From Elusimicrobiota bacterium (lineage in GTDB: Bacteria > Elusimicrobiota > Elusimicrobia > UBA1565 > UBA9628), in the NCBI GenBank assembly GCA_023249695.1, contig JAHFCD010000061.1, positions 1 through 8,854 of the forward strand: a stretch of 8,854 nt of DNA. Reading direction: 5' to 3'. The translations under genes were made by a program, and so were the position numbers. The notes under the pieces were generated by a model. The model did no database searches and was not told where the DNA came from. It saw only the letters and a list, made by a program, of their open reading frames with translations. Positions 1 to 6,612 of this stretch are shown here, piece by piece. Each line of letters begins with the position of its first letter. The first letter of the stretch is position 1.

Positions 1-1173
1 CGAGACGCGCGCGACATGAATCTTGAAGAAGGCCATGACGTTGACGGGGATCGTCGCCTTCTGTGCGCCGCCTACGCCAGTGATGTTGTTGCCGCCGCCG
101 ACGCCGCTGTTGCCCGCGAGGGACGTGCTGGTCGGCTGGAGGCAGTCGGATGCCGCGCCGCCGTTGTTGCCGAGCTTGCCGGAGGCTTGAGCCGTGCCGT
201 CGCTCGATGCCGTGCCGCCCGCCGCGCCCATGCCGGAAAGGTCGAGCGTTCCGGCGATCGTGCCGGTCGTCTGGCTCCTGCCGATGAAGACCGAGCCGTA
301 GGTGTACGGGTTCGAGAAGGCGAGCGTGGCGCCGACGCTGATGTTGAAGCTCGTGTAGTTCTTTTCGAGGGTCGCCGCCGAAGCGAACGACAGGGTGGTC
401 GTGCCGCTCGTGACGTTCAGCGCGCCGTCCGTGCCGTCGCCGCCGAACTTCGCGGCCTTGCCATCCACGTAGAGCTTCGTGGCGGCGTCCTGGTTGGAGC
501 TCGGGTCCGTCACGTTGGTGAGCTTATAGCTCCCCATGCTCTGGTCGCCCGTGAAGGCAACCGTGCCGTCCTTCTTGATGACCGCCGAGTCGTCAGCCTT
601 GGTCGTGACCGTCTCGAGCATGTCGGTCAGCATCTTCTTGATGCCGTCGAAGACGACCGCGATCGTGAACACGTACACGTAGTCGCTGGTGTTGAAGGTC
701 TGCGCGGAGCTTCCGTCGTAGCCGCGCCCCGAGGTCTCGACGGTGAGCGTGTCGGTCGAGCGCTGGCGGATGAGGACCTTTTCGCGCTTCAGGATGGTCA
801 CGCCGTCGGTGTCGTACTGCACCACGGTGATGACGAAGCGTCCGACGGCCCAGACGTTGGTGTTGTTCCACAGGTTGGTTGAGCCGCCGACGAGCGGGGA
901 GGTGGTGATGCTGTTCGTGGAAACCGTACGGACGACGGCGTAGGAGCCGTCGGTGACGTTCTCGATGATGTCGCCGATGGCCACCCCGAGGGCCTGGATG
1001 CCCGTCGAGTTCAGGGCGATTGCCGTGCCGCCCGACGTCGCGGAGCCGTTTTTCGTGGCCGGAAAAAGCGCGCCCTGTCCCGCCTGAAGGGGGATAGAGG
1101 TCGCGCCTGCGCTGATGCCAGCGTTCAAGCGGCCTTGCGCGTTGTCTTCTACTGCGAGTGGGCGGAATGCCAT
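1..1173 (-). CDS. Tail fibre / tail-tip adhesin, 3' end beyond the window
   Basis: Partial: 391 residues are readable and the frame is still open at base 1. The product is likely to sit at the tail tip and contact the host surface. Residues 1-38 (MAFRPL..., then ISAGATSIPLQAG and ALFPA) and about 130-168 (EKVLIRQRSTDTLTV, GRGYDG) resemble the attachment domain of many phage tail proteins. Between them, at about 50-110, is an apparently inserted beta-rich segment (GDIIENVTDGSYAVV, PLVGGSTN). QDAATKLYVD at 228-237 is a motif typical of trimeric tail fibres. A glycine-rich stretch from about 314 to 370 (LDLSGMGAAGG onward) recalls glycine-rich adhesin tips. The ATG at 1173 lies 9 bases after the Dit stop and has no Shine-Dalgarno sequence. 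The edge falls just after the glycine-rich part, so any C-terminal receptor-binding or chaperone domain is unseen. The fibre call is firm in type; the exact role (central tip or side fibre) is inference. Confidence 0.8.
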   Translation of the reverse strand, partial: MAFRPLAVEDNAQGRLNAGISAGATSIPLQAGQGALFPATKNGSATSGGTAIALNSTGIQALGVAIGDIIENVTDGSYAVVRTVSTNSITTSPLVGGSTNLWNNTNVWAVGRFVITVVQYDTDGVTILKREKVLIRQRSTDTLTVETSGRGYDGSSAQTFNTSDYVYVFTIAVVFDGIKKMLTDMLETVTTKADDSAVIKKDGTVAFTGDQSMGSYKLTNVTDPSSNQDAATKLYVDGKAAKFGGDGTDGALNVTSGTTTLSFASAATLEKNYTSFNISVGATLAFSNPYTYGSVFIGRSQTTGTIAGTLDLSGMGAAGGTASSDGTAQASGKLGNNGGAASDCLQPTSTSLAGNSGVGGGNNITGVGGAQKATIPVNVMAFFKIHVARVS

Positions 1174-1182
1174 AGCTTAGGC

Positions 1183-2034
1183 TTAAATGTAGGTCTTGCG
1201 GAACTTGATCGTGCCGTCGTAGGTCATGCTCGTTCCGGCTGGCGCGATCGTGATGCCGTTCGAGCCGTACTCCAGTTCGATGAACGTGCCGGAGTAGTCG
1301 ATTTCCGCGCCGTTGAGCGTGACGCTCTTTTCCTCTGCGTCGATCGTCAGCACGTCGCCGGCGACCAGCGGAGTGGTCACGGTCATTGTAGCACCGTTCG
1401 CGGCGTTGGTGACAGTCACCCCCGTGATCGCGCTCGCGGCCGCTACGATGAGCACGATGACCGCCTGCGCCTTGTACGTCCCTGCGTTATCGACGTACGT
1501 CACCAGGCCGAGGTCCGTCGTGGCCAGCGCGTACACGGCGTCGTAGTCGAGGGCATGCCAGAACGGCTCGGTGGCGATGAAGTCGAGCTTGAAGGGGGAG
1601 TGGGTGATGTGGAAGCCCTGCCGGTCGTCGAACACGGCCTCGGGGTTCGATAGGGTCGCCTGGATGCGCCGGATTTCGCCGTTGACCTTGAGGTCAAGGT
1701 TGCCCTCGGCCAGCCCCATGCGGCGCTTGATCGTATCGACCAGCGTCTCGAGGAGGGCGGAGGTGGTGGCCTGGATGACGCCGCCCACGCGGATATGCCG
1801 CTCGCGGTAGTTGGCGCTCACCAGCCCGCCGCCGTCCGCGCGCGGGATTTCGAACGTCACGACGTCGCGCCGGGGGCCGCTGTAGGCGAGAAGGTCCGCG
1901 CTGATGACGCTCGTGCCGTCCTGAAGGCTGAAGCTGTCGAACTCGAGGTCGTCAAAGTCTCCCGCCACCAGGGCGAAAGGCGTAGGCGTACCCGCGTTGA
2001 GCATCGCTTCGTTGAGCAGGATGGCGTTGAGCAT
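1183..2034 (-). CDS. dit: Distal tail protein (Dit), siphovirus tail hub
   Basis: 283 residues. Dit forms the ring at the distal end of a siphovirus tail, joining the tail tube to the tip and fibres. The N-terminal part (about 1-160) has the layout of the Sipho_tail family, including the segment SPFKLDFIATEPFWHA at 146-161 that closes the first domain. The C-terminal part (about 180-283) has the usual jelly-roll signature: GDVLTIDAEEKSVTLNG at 226-242 followed by LEYGSNGITI at 254-263. Its place right after the tape measure gene and before a fibre gene is the standard Dit position. The start at 2034 (context GAAATATG) lies 9 bases after the tape measure stop. An in-frame ATG at residue 11 is an alternative, but the upstream one gives a continuous LNAILLNEA helix or strand. 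Length is normal for the family. Confidence 0.85.
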   Translation of the reverse strand: MLNAILLNEAMLNAGTPTPFALVAGDFDDLEFDSFSLQDGTSVISADLLAYSGPRRDVVTFEIPRADGGGLVSANYRERHIRVGGVIQATTSALLETLVDTIKRRMGLAEGNLDLKVNGEIRRIQATLSNPEAVFDDRQGFHITHSPFKLDFIATEPFWHALDYDAVYALATTDLGLVTYVDNAGTYKAQAVIVLIVAAASAITGVTVTNAANGATMTVTTPLVAGDVLTIDAEEKSVTLNGAEIDYSGTFIELEYGSNGITIAPAGTSMTYDGTIKFRKTYI

Positions 2035-2043
2035 ATTTCAGGC

Positions 2044-4113
2044 TTAACCGCTTGCGAGACCCGCAAGCTGGAACTGGCGCTTCATGGCATCGACCATCTT
2101 CTGAATGAGCCGATCTTCGTCCGCGCCGGACGCGACGGTCACGCCGCCGAGGTCGATGTTGAGCTCAACGTTACCCGCGCCCGCCGTGACCTTGCCGGGC
2201 GAGCCGGAGGCCCCAGCCGCCGCGCTGACGTTGACCTGCTGGGCGGTCTTGATGGCGTTCCGGGTGCTCTCGATCTCCGAGAGGGTCCGCTTCATCTCCT
2301 CGAGCTTGGCGCGCATCTCGTCCACGCTCTGCTGGGTCTGGTCCTTCATGTCGCCGAGGCCCTTCAGGTAGCCGTCGTGGAAGACCCCGAAGGCGGCGAG
2401 CGTCGCGTCGTACTGCTCGCGCTTGGCGGCGTAGATCGCGTCCTCCTTGGCCTGCGCCTCGGTCTGGGCGGCGACCTCCGTGTTCAGGTCGTCGAGCTTC
2501 TTCTGGTGGTCCGTCTCGGCCTCCGTGCGCCGCTTGTTGATGTCCTCGATGTCGCGCTGGAACTGCGTCTCGGACGCCCGGCGCCGGGCTTCCGTGAGCT
2601 CGTCGTCGAGGCCCTTGCGCCCCGCTACGTAGGCGTCGTACGCGGCCTGCTCCTGCTGGAGGCGGGTGACGAGGGCGGCGGTCTGCGCGCGGTCGCCGTC
2701 GTTCTGGTCAGGCTGGGCCTGCGCCTCGGCGATCTGCTTCTTGAGATCCGCGATCGTTCCCTCCTGCGCGACGACGCGCTCGGCCTCGTTCTGGTTCATC
2801 GAGGCCATCGTGTCCTTGTAGGTCGCGGCGAGGTCCTTCAGCTTGCCCTGAAGATCCGCGAGCTTCGCCGAAATGGTGGCGGTCGCGTCCTCGTGGCTCT
2901 TTTCGAGCTTGGCCAGCGATTCGTCGGCGGCTGTCGCGGCGTCGCGGTAGTCGTCGCCGAGCTTCCCCATCGCGTCCTTGACCTTCGCCCGGGCGTCCGA
3001 TGCCGCGGTCGATGCCACGCCGATGCCCTTAAAGCTCGATTGGAAGGTCAGGCTGGCCTTCTCGGTATCGGCGGCGGAGGCGAGCGCGTCCTTGCCGTAT
3101 TTCTTGATGAGGCTCTTTTGGGTCTGGAGGTCCATTTTGGCGATCTCCTCGCCCGTGAGCCGCAACCCCTTGCCGATCTTCTCGTTCGATTTATTGAAAG
3201 CGTCAGCCACGGAGTCGAGGTTGCTCACGAGCTTCTTGTCGATCTTCTGCACGTCGTCGATGGACCCGGCCCAGACGTTCCAGGCGTTCGCCACGTCGAT
3301 GATGGCGCCGCCCACCGTCGCCAGCGCCTGCGCGAAAGAGACCACCAGGGAGGTGATCGCGGGCATGTTGTCGCTGATGCCTTGCATGAACTCGGCCATC
3401 ACGGGCGTGAGCTCGTCGCCGACGGCCTGCTTCACGTTCGACCACTGTTCCTTGACGATGGCCAGCTTCCCGGCGGTCGTGTTGGCGTACGCCTCGGAGG
3501 ACCCCTTGAGCTTGTCTTGGAGCTTGGCGAGGTTGTCGGCGGCGTCGGCGTTGTCGTCGAGCTCGATGCCGTACTGCTTGAGGACCTTGTTGTTGCCCTG
3601 GGTGACCTGCGTCACGAGCGCGGACGCTTCCGTGAGGCTGATGTTCTTCGACCGGGCGAGGTCCATCGAGAGGTTGTTGAGCTTGACCGCCTGGTCGTAG
3701 TTCTTCGTGACCAGCATGAGCTTTGACAAAGAGGACGATGCCTCCTCGTCGTCGAAGCCCTTCTGAATCGCGGCGTCGCCGGCGGCCTTGATCTTGTCGG
3801 CCAGCGCGTCGTACGAAAGCCCTGCGTTCTGCACGTTCTGCTTGACCTGCGCCATCGTGGCGCTGGCGTTCATGCTCTCCTCGATGCTCGAACCCAGGAA
3901 CTCCACCGCCGTGTGGACGGCGGACTTGAGGGCGTCCCATGCCGCAACGCCTTTAAAGACCTCCTGCCAGCTGGAGGACGTCTCTTTCGATGCCGCGGCG
4001 GCGTCCTTGGTTGTCTTGGCGACCTCTCGCTGGGCTTGGGCGAGGTCCTTGTAGACCTTCGTGGCCTCGTCCCGCGCGATCAGCCGCCACTCGAGTTCCT
4101 GCGAGTCGGCCAT
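2044..4113 (-). CDS. Tail tape measure protein
   Basis: 689 residues, the longest gene here. The protein runs through the tail lumen, sets tail length and is released at DNA injection. The N-terminal third (about 50-250) has the tape measure pattern of short alpha-helical blocks (STLEASALVTQVTQG-like region at 159-173, QYGIELDD at 180-187, TTAGKLAIVKEQW at 212-224). A hydrophobic, possibly membrane-active segment covers about 251-283. A long charged coiled coil rich in K, E, A and Q covers about 395-625, and the end (about 648-680, VELNIDLGGVTV then DRLIQKMVDAMKRQF) matches typical tape measure C-termini. The usual rule of about 0.15 nm per residue would give a tail near 100 nm (inference). 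I chose the ATG at 4113 because it has the same CCTATG context as its neighbours. A TTG at 4125 would add four residues (start shared with the upstream stop region), but is less likely. Confidence 0.9.
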   Translation of the reverse strand: MADSQELEWRLIARDEATKVYKDLAQAQREVAKTTKDAAAASKETSSSWQEVFKGVAAWDALKSAVHTAVEFLGSSIEESMNASATMAQVKQNVQNAGLSYDALADKIKAAGDAAIQKGFDDEEASSSLSKLMLVTKNYDQAVKLNNLSMDLARSKNISLTEASALVTQVTQGNNKVLKQYGIELDDNADAADNLAKLQDKLKGSSEAYANTTAGKLAIVKEQWSNVKQAVGDELTPVMAEFMQGISDNMPAITSLVVSFAQALATVGGAIIDVANAWNVWAGSIDDVQKIDKKLVSNLDSVADAFNKSNEKIGKGLRLTGEEIAKMDLQTQKSLIKKYGKDALASAADTEKASLTFQSSFKGIGVASTAASDARAKVKDAMGKLGDDYRDAATAADESLAKLEKSHEDATATISAKLADLQGKLKDLAATYKDTMASMNQNEAERVVAQEGTIADLKKQIAEAQAQPDQNDGDRAQTAALVTRLQQEQAAYDAYVAGRKGLDDELTEARRRASETQFQRDIEDINKRRTEAETDHQKKLDDLNTEVAAQTEAQAKEDAIYAAKREQYDATLAAFGVFHDGYLKGLGDMKDQTQQSVDEMRAKLEEMKRTLSEIESTRNAIKTAQQVNVSAAAGASGSPGKVTAGAGNVELNIDLGGVTVASGADEDRLIQKMVDAMKRQFQLAGLASG

Positions 4114-4121
4114 AGGGCGGG

Positions 4122-4352
4122 TCAATGTTTCTTCATGCGGTTGCGCTGTTCGGCGCGCTTGCCTTCGATGTGGCGCTCCTCGTTCTCGATGCCGAGGAAG
4201 CTCTTGTGCATTTCCACCTTCGTGGCGTCCTGCTTATCGAGCTCGGCTGGCGTGCAGTGATACACGTCTCGGATAAGCACGAAGTCCAGATACTCGTCGG
4301 GAAGGTAGCCCCGCCTGCCAGCCTTGAAGAAGCGGGCGACCTCCCCCGCTAT
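4122..4352 (-). CDS. Tail assembly chaperone, -1 frame extension (gpT-like part)
   Basis: This open frame is the C-terminal half of a frameshift fusion. It is read when ribosomes slip back one base on the A run at 4352-4358. It starts at codon ATA (4352-4350) and adds 76 residues (IAGEVARFFK... to ...NRMKKH), giving a fusion of about 185 residues. It holds PDEYLDFVLIRDVYHCTPAEL and a basic, charged C-terminus, as expected for the part that binds tape measure or tube subunits. Its only in-frame ATG is at 4442, inside the upstream gene, and the translation between there and the slip site (GHARRGGSGETVQPRQAP) looks like out-of-frame sequence, so independent initiation is unlikely. It ends 8 bases before the tape measure ATG, as in the lambda G/GT arrangement. 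Confidence 0.8.
   Translation of the reverse strand: MAGEVARFFKAGRRGYLPDEYLDFVLIRDVYHCTPAELDKQDATKVEMHKSFLGIENEERHIEGKRAEQRNRMKKH
4332..4349 (-). other. GC hairpin just downstream of the slippery site
   Basis: GCGGG (4349-4345) pairs with CCCGC (4336-4332) around an 8-base loop. The spacer of about 2 bases from the heptamer is shorter than the usual 5-9, so it may act only if partly melted, or a longer fold may form. Pairing is seen; function is inferred. Confidence 0.35.
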
Positions 4353-4678
4353 TTTTTTGCGCGCTTCTGTGAAGCGACGAGCAGGGGCTTGGCGTGGTTG
4401 GACAGTTTCTCCAGATCCTCCTCGTCGAGCATGCCCAGCCATTCCGCGTCGGCCTTGATCTCCTGTTTCTCGCCCTTCAGGTCGATCTCGACGCGGAGGA
4501 TGAGGCCCAGAATCAAGGCGTCTCGGGCGGCGTAGATGGTCGGCTTGGCGAACTGCGTCTCCTTGCCGATGACGTCCATGCCGGACATAAGCTCCTCGTC
4601 GTAGGCGCGCTTGGCACGGTGGAGGAGCGTATCGCTCATCTCGACCGTCACGGTCCCTTGTTTGAGTTCGAGTTTCAT
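4349..4678 (-). CDS. Tail assembly chaperone, short form (gpG-like)
   Basis: 109 residues, soluble and mostly helical after a short beta-like N-terminus (MKLELKQGTVTVEMSD). It lies between the tail tube and tape measure genes, where siphoviruses keep the chaperone that coats the tape measure and recruits tube subunits and is absent from the mature virion. The call rests on this position and on the overlapping -1 frame reached through a slippery heptamer directly before its TAG stop (codons GCA AAA AAA TAG). Sequence similarity to lambda gpG is not visible by eye, as is usual for this family. Start at 4678 has context CCCGTATG with no Shine-Dalgarno sequence. It follows a structured 139-base gap. 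Confidence 0.8.
   Translation of the reverse strand: MKLELKQGTVTVEMSDTLLHRAKRAYDEELMSGMDVIGKETQFAKPTIYAARDALILGLILRVEIDLKGEKQEIKADAEWLGMLDEEDLEKLSNHAKPLLVASQKRAKK
4352..4358 (-). promoter_or_regulatory. Programmed -1 ribosomal frameshift site, A_AAA_AAA
   Basis: On the minus strand the short chaperone ends GCA AAA AAA TAG, so the seven A fit the X_XXY_YYZ slippery rule and the stop is the next codon. Slipping back one base continues as AAA AAA ATA GCG into the 76-residue extension. A 6-bp hairpin lies 3 bases upstream (4362-4376) and a 5-bp GC-only hairpin starts 2 bases downstream (4349-4345 with 4336-4332). Confidence 0.85.
4362..4376 (-). other. Hairpin directly upstream of the slippery site
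   Basis: CGCTTC, loop ACA, then GAAGCG: a perfect 6-bp stem with a 3-base loop, ending 3 bases before the A run. It lies within coding sequence. A role in tuning frameshifting is inference. Confidence 0.4.
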
Positions 4679-4720
4679 ACGGGTGCTCTTGGGTGCTTAT
4701 TGGCCCGGTACTCGACGGGT

Positions 4721-4766
4721 CAGGGGCGGCTCGGGAAAGTGCCGCGCGGCGTCCTTGCCGCCCCTG
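4721..4766 (-). other. Large inverted repeat in the tail tube-chaperone gap
   Basis: Perfect 10-bp arms CAGGGGCGGC (4721-4730) and GCCGCCCCTG (4757-4766) flank 26 bases that include the palindrome GCCGCGCGGC (4741-4750). No T run follows it on the minus strand. On the plus strand it is followed 5 bases later by six T, so it would act as a terminator for antisense transcription. In the sense direction it may attenuate, or protect mRNA ends. Confidence 0.45.
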
Positions 4767-4778
4767 CCGCCTTTTTTC

Positions 4779-4809
4779 GGCCCCTACCCGGCACCGAACG
4801 GGAGGGGCC
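4779..4809 (-). terminator. Hairpin just after the tail tube stop codon
   Basis: GGCCCCT (4809-4803 on the minus strand) pairs with AGGGGCC (4785-4779), and an inner CCG/CGG pairing extends the stem. It begins 8 bases after the tail tube TAA. It is followed by GAAAAAAGG, not a U tract, so it is a weak or rho-independent-like attenuator at best. It would fit a tail tube made in excess over the chaperone and tape measure, or a 3'-end-stabilising structure. The pairing is clear; the role is inferred. Confidence 0.4.
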
Positions 4810-4817
4810 GTCTTGCC

Positions 4818-5984
4818 TTAGTAGGTCGTGGTCCTCGCGTTGTTGAGGATCGCCGACGCCGCTTCCGAGTCTCCGACGCTGTATTCGGCTTCGAGGCCGA
4901 GGGTCTGCATCTGGAGGTCGTTGTTGCCGCCGTCGCGCGTCCAGTCGCTGAAGCTGACCTGGGCGAGGTCGATGCGGAGCGCAGGGTTTCCGGCGGAGCC
5001 GATCGTGACGTCGGTGTTGGTGAGCTCGATCCGCATCGCCTTCTTGTTGGAGTTGACGACGTAGTCGTGGAGCGTGGTCGAGTTGAACAGCGCCTCGAGG
5101 TCGCCGGCGACGCTCATCTGCTGGTTGTGGATGCTGGCGATGTCCACGGAGCCGAACTTCTGGAAGTCCTTCAGGTTCTTGACGAACGTGAGCTTCATGC
5201 GGGAGATGTCCACAGCGGACGCCGCGCCAAGTGAGGCCAAATCAGCCGCGAACTTGATCGTCGCGTGCTTGGCCAGGAACTCGTTCTCGACCGTGTAGGC
5301 CGGGGTTCCCGTGTCGCTCGCGCGCTTCTTGCCCTTCCAGACGGTCTTGAAGGTCAGGAAGCCATCGACGGTCATTTCCAGTTCCAGGCTCTCCAGCATG
5401 CAGTACGCGGACTTCATCGTGCTGACGTCGTCCTTGCCCCAGAGGGTGTACGCAGGGTGGTTGTTGCTGTTGAGAACCGAGAAGACGTGCGAGCGGAGCG
5501 CGCTGTCGAAGGCGATCGCGCCCGTCGCCGCGCTCGTGCCGCCCGTGATCGTTTCAGCCGCCTGGAACGTGCCGGACGTGATGCTGATGTAGAACACGGT
5601 CGTCGAATCCATGCGCCGGATGACGCCGGTCGCCGCGCTCGTGCCGCCGGTCACGGTTTCGCCCACGACGAACGTGCCGGAACCGCCGGACTTGGTGACC
5701 TTGAGGCACGGGTAGGTCGTGCCGAACGCGGCCATGAGGAAGTTTCCGCCGAACTTGTCGCGGAAAATGCCGTCGAGATTGACTTCCGTCATCTCCTTGA
5801 CGGTCTTCGAGTCGCGGAGTTCGTGGATGTTGCCGTACGCGGACTGGTCGCGCGCCTTCGTGAAGACGGGCTTCATGTTCCCGTCGAGGTGGGGAATCCA
5901 GTCAGTGGCCGCTACGGGCGTGCCGCTGACGCTTTCCTTGCCGAGGCCGAGCTTGTGAAGTCGGCCGATGTGTTCGTTCGCCAT
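4818..5984 (-). CDS. Major tail tube protein
   Basis: 388 residues. It would polymerise into hexameric rings forming the tail tube. Evidence is the position between the neck genes and the chaperone pair, and a layout typical of siphovirus tube proteins. The N-terminus (GRLHKLGLGKESVSGTPVAA at 7-26) has the common start in which a short strand leads into a TPV or TPA motif. Later come YCMLESLELEMTVDGFLTFK at 194-213 and SDWTRDGGNNDLQMQTLGLE at 346-365, as in the beta-sandwich core. It is longer than many tube proteins. Part of the extra length is a tandem pair of 20-residue units at 103-122 and 138-157 that share ETVTGG or ETITGG and TSAATG. The start at 5984 has context CCCCCTATGG, without a Shine-Dalgarno sequence, 12 bases after the stop of the 54-residue gene. 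Confidence 0.85.
   Translation of the reverse strand: MANEHIGRLHKLGLGKESVSGTPVAATDWIPHLDGNMKPVFTKARDQSAYGNIHELRDSKTVKEMTEVNLDGIFRDKFGGNFLMAAFGTTYPCLKVTKSGGSGTFVVGETVTGGTSAATGVIRRMDSTTVFYISITSGTFQAAETITGGTSAATGAIAFDSALRSHVFSVLNSNNHPAYTLWGKDDVSTMKSAYCMLESLELEMTVDGFLTFKTVWKGKKRASDTGTPAYTVENEFLAKHATIKFAADLASLGAASAVDISRMKLTFVKNLKDFQKFGSVDIASIHNQQMSVAGDLEALFNSTTLHDYVVNSNKKAMRIELTNTDVTIGSAGNPALRIDLAQVSFSDWTRDGGNNDLQMQTLGLEAEYSVGDSEAASAILNNARTTTY
5514..5678 (-). repeat. Tandem 105-bp-spaced repeat inside the tail tube gene
   Basis: Two 60-base copies at 5619-5678 and 5514-5573 encode GTFVVGETVTGG-TSAATGVI and GTFQAAETITGG-TSAATGAI. They start exactly 105 bases (35 codons) apart and stay in frame. 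The bases encoding GGTSAAT are almost identical; the remainder differs, so the duplication is not very recent. Confidence 0.8.
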
Positions 5985-5996
5985 AGGGGGCTGGGA

Positions 5997-6161
5997 TTAT
6001 TTAGCTTCGGGGAACCGCTTCTTGAGCTCGGCGGTCGCTTCTTCAAGGCTTCCTGCACGGATCGACACGCCGTGCTCGGGGAAGTTGAAAAGGTCGCCTT
6101 CTGGCTTGACGTCCTCGGCCTTGTCGGCCTGGTCCGCCTTCACCTGTGTGTTCTTCGGCAT
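5997..6161 (-). CDS. Small hypothetical virion-region protein, 54 residues
   Basis: A short gene between the tail terminator-like and tail tube genes. It starts MPKNTQVKADQADKAEDV and ends ELKKRFPEAK. The first 20 residues are charged and low in complexity; the rest (DLFNFPEHGVSIRAGSLEEA) looks like a small folded unit with a strand and a helix. It starts 18 bases after the previous stop and ends 12 bases before the tail tube ATG, filling the gap in the same direction, with the same T at -1 (AGCGTATG). No signal peptide or membrane segment is visible. I do not recognise a named family. It may be a minor tail or assembly factor by position only. Confidence 0.7.
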   Translation of the reverse strand: MPKNTQVKADQADKAEDVKPEGDLFNFPEHGVSIRAGSLEEATAELKKRFPEAK

Positions 6162-6179
6162 ACGCTTTGTGGATTAAGG

Positions 6180-6608
6180 TTACTGAGTAGACTTTAGCAT
6201 TTTCGCGGTCAGGCGCACAGAGCAGACGAGCGCGGGCATCCCGAACTCGGCGCTGACGGTCTGCTGGGCATCCCCGATCTCGACGTTGTGGGCGTTCCCG
6301 CCGAGCGTTCGGTTGCTCTCCAGCCGGAAGGCGTCGGTGATCGCGTCGAGTATCTGCGCCCACTTGAGCGCGGCCCCCGAGCTTTCCTCCGGCGCGAAGA
6401 TGGCGAGGATCAGGACGCTTACCGTGACCTCGTTGTTCGAGGTATCGACGGCGCGCTCCGGCTGTCCGCCCCGGATGAGGACGTATCCCGCCGGCAGTTG
6501 CGTGGGCATCGTCTCGAAGTAGGCGAACTTGATCGGCATGACTGCGGCGTCGATCCCGTCGAGGATCGCTTTCACCTGGGTCAGCGTCGTGGCGTATCCC
6601 TTGGCCAT
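6180..6608 (-). CDS. Tail terminator-like (tail completion) protein
   Basis: 142 residues. Proteins at this place, between the gp10-like gene and the tail tube gene, cap the tail at its head-proximal end and form the interface to the neck. The sequence opens with a helix (TLTQVKAILDGIDAAV), then strands with the motif PAGYVLIRGGQPERA at 39-53, a long hydrophobic strand EVTVSVLILAIFAP at 60-73, a helix (WAQILDAITDAFR at 83-95) and a final strand VSAEFGMPALVCSVRLTAKM at 117-136. This alpha/beta order fits the tail terminator fold. The start at 6608 lies only 4 bases after the upstream TAA (TAAGCCTATGG), implying coupled translation. Function is from context and fold pattern, with no diagnostic motif. 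Confidence 0.65.
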   Translation of the reverse strand: MAKGYATTLTQVKAILDGIDAAVMPIKFAYFETMPTQLPAGYVLIRGGQPERAVDTSNNEVTVSVLILAIFAPEESSGAALKWAQILDAITDAFRLESNRTLGGNAHNVEIGDAQQTVSAEFGMPALVCSVRLTAKMLKSTQ

Positions 6609-6612
6609 AGGC

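Noticed and set aside
16..882. A 288-codon plus-strand open frame opposite the fibre gene
   Set aside because: Composition is R, V, A, E and D rich without motifs, while the minus strand codes for a recognisable fibre protein with QDAATKLYVD.
1795..3726. A 643-codon open frame on the plus strand opposite the tape measure gene
   Set aside because: Its product is an unnatural mix of V, R, L, E and G with no recognisable domain, and it mirrors the strongly coding tape measure frame. Long antisense frames are expected in GC-rich coding DNA.
4123..4125. TTG start four codons upstream for the tape measure gene
   Set aside because: The ATG at 4113 matches the CCTATG context of the other genes and gives a normal N-terminus. 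TTG is not used by any other gene seen here.
4353..4442. Independent start of the chaperone extension at the ATG at 4442
   Set aside because: The peptide between it and the slip site looks like out-of-frame sequence, and the slippery heptamer explains how the downstream frame is reached.
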